This document shows positions 6,241-9,604 of a DNA stretch of 9,604 nucleotides, in pieces. The notes under the pieces are model-generated. The model was not told where the DNA came from. It was given only the letters and a program-made list of their open reading frames with translations, and ran no database searches. The stretch spans positions 16,193 through 25,796 of the forward strand of contig DKYJ01000014.1 in assembly GCA_002493305.1 (NCBI GenBank). Direction: 5' to 3'. Position numbers and translations under genes: made by a program. How positions within the stretch are numbered: position 1 is the stretch's first letter; every line of letters starts with the position of its first letter. Origin of the DNA: Clostridiales bacterium UBA7103. GTDB lineage: Bacteria; Bacillota; Clostridia; Oscillospirales; Oscillospiraceae.

Positions 6241-6723
6241 ATGGAATTTCTGTTTGCACACTCTGGCCTTGCAATAGGTCTTCTCGGCGCGGGTCTTGCC
6301 GCGTGCATGGCGGGCGCAGGCTCCGGTATAGGCACCGGCATCGCCGGTCAGGCGGGCGCGGGTCTTGTCACCCAGGATCCCTCCAAGTTCGGTAAGGCTA
6401 TGATCCTTCAGGTCGTCCCCGGTACTCAGGGTCTTTACGGTCTGGTCGTGTTCTTTGTCGCTATCATGAACATGGGTCTGCTCGACGGCACCGCCGCTGA
6501 CCTCACCTTTGTTGAGGGCTGCCGTTACTTTGCCGCGTGCCTGCCCATCGCCATCGGCGGTCTGGTCTCCGCCATCGCTCAGGGCAAGGTCGCCGCTGCG
6601 TCTGTCAACCTCCTTGCCAAGAATCCTGACCACTGGGCAAAGGGCATGATCCTCTGCATCACTGTTGAGTTCTACGCGATCCTGTCTCTGCTGGCATCCA
6701 TGATGATGCTCCTGTTCATCTGA
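6241..6723 (+). CDS. ntpK: V-type ATPase rotor ring (proteolipid) subunit K, predicted Na+-binding
   Basis: Forms the membrane rotor ring that carries ions past subunit I. Its 160 residues make four membrane helices as two fused hairpins, as in E. hirae NtpK. The duplication shows in the paired blocks LQVVPGTQGLYG (56-67) and CITVEFYAIL (139-148), where Q63 occupies the place of E143, leaving one ion-binding carboxylate per subunit. The E. hirae Na+ ligands L61, T64, Q65, Q110 and E139 correspond to V59, T62, Q63, Q114 (in AIAQGKVAAAS) and E143. All side-chain ligands are kept; the Leu contributes only its backbone carbonyl. This supports Na+ as coupling ion, an inference by homology. AGGAGG (6227-6232) lies 8 nt before the ATG, the strongest ribosome site in the operon, fitting the many copies needed per complex. 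Confidence 0.96.
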   Translation: MEFLFAHSGLAIGLLGAGLAACMAGAGSGIGTGIAGQAGAGLVTQDPSKFGKAMILQVVPGTQGLYGLVVFFVAIMNMGLLDGTAADLTFVEGCRYFAACLPIAIGGLVSAIAQGKVAAASVNLLAKNPDHWAKGMILCITVEFYAILSLLASMMMLLFI

Positions 6724-6775
6724 TAGTTCCTTAGTTCTCAGATAACCAAAATTAAAAAGCAGAACGGAGTTTTTT

Positions 6776-7363
6776 ATGAAAGGCACTGAAAAAATAATCG
6801 CGCATATCCGCGCCGACGCAGATGCGCAGGTCGCCGCGATCCGCGCTCAGTCTGAGCAGCAGTGTGCCGGTGTCCGCGACAGCTACGATAAGCAGGCGCA
6901 GGAGCTGTACCGCGAGAAGATCCGCGCCGGTGTTGCCGAGTGTCAGGATCTGGCGGACAGCGCGGAGCGCATCGCGCAGATGGAAGCGAAAAAGGCCGTC
7001 CTTGCTCTCAAGCAGGACATGGTTTCCAAGAGCTTCGAGCTCGCGTGTGAAAAATTAACTCAGCTTCCTCAGGAGCAGTATGTTGACTTCCTTGCAAAGA
7101 CCGCTGCCGCCGCCTCCGTCACCGGCGAGGAGCAGATGCTCTTCAACGCTGCCGACAGAGACAGCATAGGCGCGCTGGTCGTTGCGGCTGCCAATAAGAA
7201 GCTCACCGGCGGCAGACTCAGCCTTGCCGGGGACGCGGGCAGCTTCGCCGGCGGCTTTATCCTCCGCCGCGGCAATATCGAGGTCAACTGCACTGTGGAG
7301 CTGCTTGTCGAGCTGTGCCGTGCCGACATGTCGGCGCAGATAGCGGGCGTCCTCTTTGAATAA
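6776..7363 (+). CDS. ntpE: V-type ATPase peripheral stalk subunit E
   Basis: Peripheral stalk subunit that pairs with the G/H subunit and binds the top of the catalytic head. It has 195 residues, usual for the family. Residues 1 to about 95 form a charged helix (coiled coil with the ntpF product). The rest is the globular head-binding domain with the family signature AGGFILRRGNIEVNCTVELLVE near the C-terminus. No membrane segment. ATG 6776 has GGAG at 6766-6769, 6 nt upstream. The 52-nt gap after ntpK can form a weak hairpin (about 6730-6738 with 6761-6769) that includes this ribosome site and is followed by six Ts, so expression may be lowered relative to ntpK. Confidence 0.93.
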   Translation: MKGTEKIIAHIRADADAQVAAIRAQSEQQCAGVRDSYDKQAQELYREKIRAGVAECQDLADSAERIAQMEAKKAVLALKQDMVSKSFELACEKLTQLPQEQYVDFLAKTAAAASVTGEEQMLFNAADRDSIGALVVAAANKKLTGGRLSLAGDAGSFAGGFILRRGNIEVNCTVELLVELCRADMSAQIAGVLFE

Positions 7364-7385
7364 GGGGCGCCATAATCCCGATACA

Positions 7386-7392
7386 GGGAGGG
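7386..7392 (+). promoter_or_regulatory. Ribosome binding site that decides the TTG start of ntpC
   Basis: GGGAGGG ends 6 nt before TTG 7399. The first in-frame ATG (7438) has no comparable site and would remove conserved N-terminal residues, so the TTG is the likely start. Confidence 0.7.
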
Positions 7393-7398
7393 AAAATT

Positions 7399-8391
7399 TT
7401 GTCAATTAAAAATGAAGCGTATCTCTGTCTGTCCGCGATGCTGCGCGCCAGAGAGCCGAAGCTGCTTACAAACGAGCGCGCCGAGCGTATGCTTGACGCC
7501 CCCAGCTTTGAGGAAGCGGCGAAGCTGCTGACCGATTGCGGATATGAGGATATGTCCTCTATGAGCGCCGGGGAGATCGAGGCAGCCCTTGCGGAGCATC
7601 GCGCCGAGGTGCTCGCCGAGCTTGAACAGCTCAGTCCCAGCAGGGAAATAGTGGACGTGTTCAAAATGAAATACGACTACCATAACGCCAAGACCCTTGT
7701 CAAGGCTGAGGCTGTGGGCACAGACCCCGCCCGCCTGCTCAGCGCGTCCGGCAGGATAGCGCCGGAGGAGCTGACGGCTGCCTACAACGAGGGCCGCTGG
7801 GCGGAGCTGCCCGATGTGATGGGGGACGCCATGGCAGAGGCCAAGGCAGTTCTCGCCCGCACAGCCAACCCCCAGCTTGCGGATATCGTGCTGGATCAGG
7901 CGTATTTCAACGAGCTTAAAAACGCGGCTCAGGCAACGGAAAGCAGCTTCCTTACGGGCTATGCCGAGCTGCTGACCGACTGCGCCAATCTCAAGAGCGC
8001 CGTGCGCACCCTGCGCATGGGCAAGAACGGGGACTTTCTCCAGTCGGTGCTGCTCTCGGGCGGCAGTGTGGACGAGGCGCGTATAGCCGCCGCCGGCGAT
8101 ATTGACGGCGTGGCCGCGCTCTTTAGCGCAACGGTTCTGGATAAAGCCGCTGCGCTGGGCGTTGAGGCCGTTTCCGGCGGCAGCGTCACAGCCTTTGAGC
8201 TTGCCTGCGATAACGCGGTGACCGCTTATCTGACCGATGCCCAGCTTATAAGCTATGGCTGTGAGCCGGTCATTGCCTATATGGCTGCCGTGGAAGGGGA
8301 GATCACCGCTGTGCGGATGATCCTTACCGGCAGGCTCTCCGGCGTCTCACCGGAAATCATACGGGAAAGGCTGCGTGATCTATATGCTTAA
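7399..8391 (+). CDS. ntpC: V-type ATPase central stalk subunit C (subunit d)
   Basis: Funnel-shaped subunit linking the membrane ring to the central shaft; one copy per complex. It has 330 residues, the usual length, and is largely helical and soluble. Family-typical stretches are YLCLSAMLRAREPKLLT near the N-terminus, FKMKYDYHNAKTLVKAE around residue 90, and PVIAYMAAVEGEITAVRMILTGRLSG toward the C-terminus, ending RERLRDLYA. It starts at TTG 7399. The rare start codon fits a subunit needed in low copy, though that is interpretation. Its stop overlaps the start of the next gene, suggesting coupled translation. Confidence 0.93.
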   Translation: MSIKNEAYLCLSAMLRAREPKLLTNERAERMLDAPSFEEAAKLLTDCGYEDMSSMSAGEIEAALAEHRAEVLAELEQLSPSREIVDVFKMKYDYHNAKTLVKAEAVGTDPARLLSASGRIAPEELTAAYNEGRWAELPDVMGDAMAEAKAVLARTANPQLADIVLDQAYFNELKNAAQATESSFLTGYAELLTDCANLKSAVRTLRMGKNGDFLQSVLLSGGSVDEARIAAAGDIDGVAALFSATVLDKAAALGVEAVSGGSVTAFELACDNAVTAYLTDAQLISYGCEPVIAYMAAVEGEITAVRMILTGRLSGVSPEIIRERLRDLYA

Positions 8392-8704
8392 AATTGCGGT
8401 CATCGGCGGCAGAGAGACCGTCATGGGCTTCAAGGCTCTGGGGCTTGAGACCTACCCCGCCGCGAACGCGGCTGAGGCCGGGCACACTCTGCGCCAGCTT
8501 ACCCGGGAGGGCGGCGAGTACGCCATAATCTATATCGAGGAAAATTTAGCTCAGGAGCTCTCCGCCGAGATAGACAAATTCAAGGACAGTCCAACCCCCG
8601 CTATTATTCTTATACCCGGCAGGGAAGGCCCCTTGGGTCTCGGGCAGTCCGCCCTCAAGGCCGCCGTGGAGCGCGCCGTGGGCACGAACATTCTGGGCGA
8701 CTGA
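8384..8704 (+). CDS. ntpG: V-type ATPase rotor shaft subunit F
   Basis: Small central-shaft subunit (NtpG in E. hirae, subunit F elsewhere) that binds subunit D. It has 106 residues with a CheY-like alternating fold: MLKIAVIGGRETVMGFKALGLETYP at the N-terminus, YAIIYIEENLAQEL in the middle, and the signature PAIILIPGREGPLGLG before a C-terminal helix ending RAVGTNIL. ATG 8384 is preferred because the family begins M-x-KIAVIG; it overlaps the ntpC stop by 8 bases. An in-frame GTG at 8375 would add three residues. The AAAGG ending at 8370 is 4 nt from the GTG and 13 nt from the ATG, ideal for neither, so the exact start is open. Confidence 0.92.
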   Translation: MLKIAVIGGRETVMGFKALGLETYPAANAAEAGHTLRQLTREGGEYAIIYIEENLAQELSAEIDKFKDSPTPAIILIPGREGPLGLGQSALKAAVERAVGTNILGD

Positions 8705-8736
8705 TTTCTGTCAAGCCATCGCATTATTTATAGCCT

Positions 8737-8802
8737 GAACCCTCCGGCTTGCGAAAGTAAGCCCGGTTCGGAAGAGGGAGAAGCAAACACAGCTTCTTCT
8801 TT
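8737..8802 (+). other. Two hairpins in the ntpG-ntpA gap
   Basis: The first is GGCTTGC (8746-8752) with GTAAGCC (8757-8763), one G-U pair, capped by a GAAA tetraloop, plus an outer GAACC (8737-8741) with GGTTC (8765-8769). The second pairs 8774-8784 with 8792-8802 (11 pairs, several G-U) around an AAACACA loop. No U-tract follows either. They fill most of the 117-nt gap and sit just upstream of the ntpA ribosome site, so they could protect the downstream message from decay or tune ntpA translation. I see no convincing internal promoter in the gap. Confidence 0.5.
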
Positions 8803-8821
8803 GGAAAGGAAGGATATGTAA

Positions 8822-9604
8822 ATGAGCGGAATTATCACCAAAGTTTCCGGCCCGCTTGTGGTTGCCGAGGGCTTGGCGGACGCCAACGTCTCAGACGTTG
8901 TGCGCGTCGGCTCTCAGCATCTTATAGGCGAGATACTTAATATGACCGGTGACAAGGCCTCAATTCAGGTCTACGAGGAGACCTCCGGCCTTGGCCCCGG
9001 CGCCGTTGTGGAAACCACCGGTATGCCCATGTCCGTTGAGCTTGGACCGGGTATGCTGGACAATATCTATGACGGTATCCAGCGCCCCCTGCCCGAGATG
9101 CGCGCCCAGTCCGGCGACTGCATCAGCCGCGGCATCAATGTCCCCGCGCTCAACCGCGAGAAAAAGTGGGATTTTGTGCCCGTCGCCAATCCCGGCGATA
9201 AGGTAGGCCCCGGCGATGTGCTCGGCACGGTGCAGGAGACCAGCGCTATCCTCCACAAGATCATGGTTCCCGCCGGTATCTCCGGAGAGGTCGTGAGCGT
9301 TGAGTTCGGCGAGCATGTTGTCACCGATGTCATCGCAGTCGTCAGGGACGAAAAGGGCGTTGAGCATAAGCTCACCATGATCCAGCACTGGCCCGTCCGT
9401 ATTGCCAGACCCTATGCGGGCAAGTATGTTCCCAGCCGCCCCATGAACAGCGGCCAGCGCATTATTGACACCATGTTCCCCATCGCCAAGGGCGGTACCG
9501 CCGCAGTCCCCGGCCCCTTTGGTTCCGGCAAGACCGTCGTGCAGCACCAGCTTGCAAAATGGTCTGATGTGGACATAGTTATCTACATCGGCTGCGGCGA
9601 GCGC
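8822..9604 (+). CDS. ntpA: V-type ATPase catalytic subunit A (cut by window edge)
   Basis: Nucleotide-hydrolysing subunit of the A3B3 head. The first 261 codons are present, out of about 590 in the family. Visible are the N-terminal beta-barrel (MSGIITKVSGPLVVAEGL), the non-homologous region characteristic of subunit A (about residues 115-190), the block HWPVRIARPY, and the Walker A P-loop GPFGSGKTV at 231-239 with catalytic Lys237, followed by VIYIGCGER at the edge. The P-loop shows this is the catalytic A and not the regulatory B subunit. ATG 8822 has AGGAAGG (8807-8813) 8 nt upstream. An ATG-TAA pair (8816-8821) abuts the start. Subunits B and D should follow outside the window. Confidence 0.97.
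   Translation, partial: MSGIITKVSGPLVVAEGLADANVSDVVRVGSQHLIGEILNMTGDKASIQVYEETSGLGPGAVVETTGMPMSVELGPGMLDNIYDGIQRPLPEMRAQSGDCISRGINVPALNREKKWDFVPVANPGDKVGPGDVLGTVQETSAILHKIMVPAGISGEVVSVEFGEHVVTDVIAVVRDEKGVEHKLTMIQHWPVRIARPYAGKYVPSRPMNSGQRIIDTMFPIAKGGTAAVPGPFGSGKTVVQHQLAKWSDVDIVIYIGCGER

Noticed and set aside
4816..6786. Very long open frame on the minus strand, antisense to ntpI, ntpK and their junctions
   Set aside because: It mirrors the codon structure of the GC-rich ntpI and ntpK genes, is full of His, Arg and Gln without a recognisable domain, and has no fitting ribosome site. Similar antisense frames over gltX (814-1674) and ypeB (2242-3102) were rejected for the same reason.
8816..8821. 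ATG-TAA start-stop pair touching the ntpA start codon
   Set aside because: The ribosome site lies only 2 nt from this ATG but 8 nt from the ntpA ATG, so initiation here is unlikely; probably chance.

Overview
The window reads as chromosomal DNA of an anaerobic, endospore-forming Firmicute, probably a clostridium of the Oscillospiraceae/Ruminococcaceae type. The grounds are a GC-rich base composition (high fifties by eye), strong AGGAGG-type ribosome binding sites, GTG and TTG starts, a ypeB-family spore gene, and a V-type ATPase operon in the Enterococcus hirae ntp order. The taxonomic placement is inference. No mobile element, phage gene, CRISPR array, tRNA or rRNA was seen.

Layout. Positions 1-333 (minus strand) hold the first 111 codons of trpS (tryptophanyl-tRNA synthetase). 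It is divergent from gltX (glutamyl-tRNA synthetase, 478-1953), and the two promoters between them share one -35 element read in opposite directions. After gltX come two hairpins without U-tracts and then a true intrinsic terminator. Next is a lone ypeB-family gene (2218-3495, GTG start, membrane anchor plus PepSY repeats), without the sleB gene that usually precedes it. It ends at a strong terminator (3505-3540).

Positions 3541-3944 form a long regulatory region. It holds a consensus promoter (TTGACA-17-TATAAT), a second promoter whose -10 lies inside a perfect 24-bp palindrome, and then about 86 nt able to fold as a three-way junction just before the first V-ATPase gene.

Positions 3945-9604 are the V-type ATPase operon, in the order peripheral stalk G/H subunit (ntpF), membrane stator subunit (ntpI), rotor ring (ntpK), peripheral stalk E (ntpE), rotor coupling subunit C/d (ntpC), rotor subunit F (ntpG), catalytic subunit A (ntpA, cut by the window edge). 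ntpB and ntpD would be expected just beyond. The c-ring subunit keeps the residues that bind Na+ in E. hirae, so the enzyme is predicted to move Na+, either pumping it out with ATP or making ATP from a Na+ gradient.

The most notable part is the control region of this operon: tandem promoters, a large symmetric operator over one of them, and a structured leader in which a C-run of one hairpin is complementary to the ribosome binding site of ntpF. This could be a ligand-sensing (possibly cation-sensing) leader, but its class cannot be named from sequence alone.
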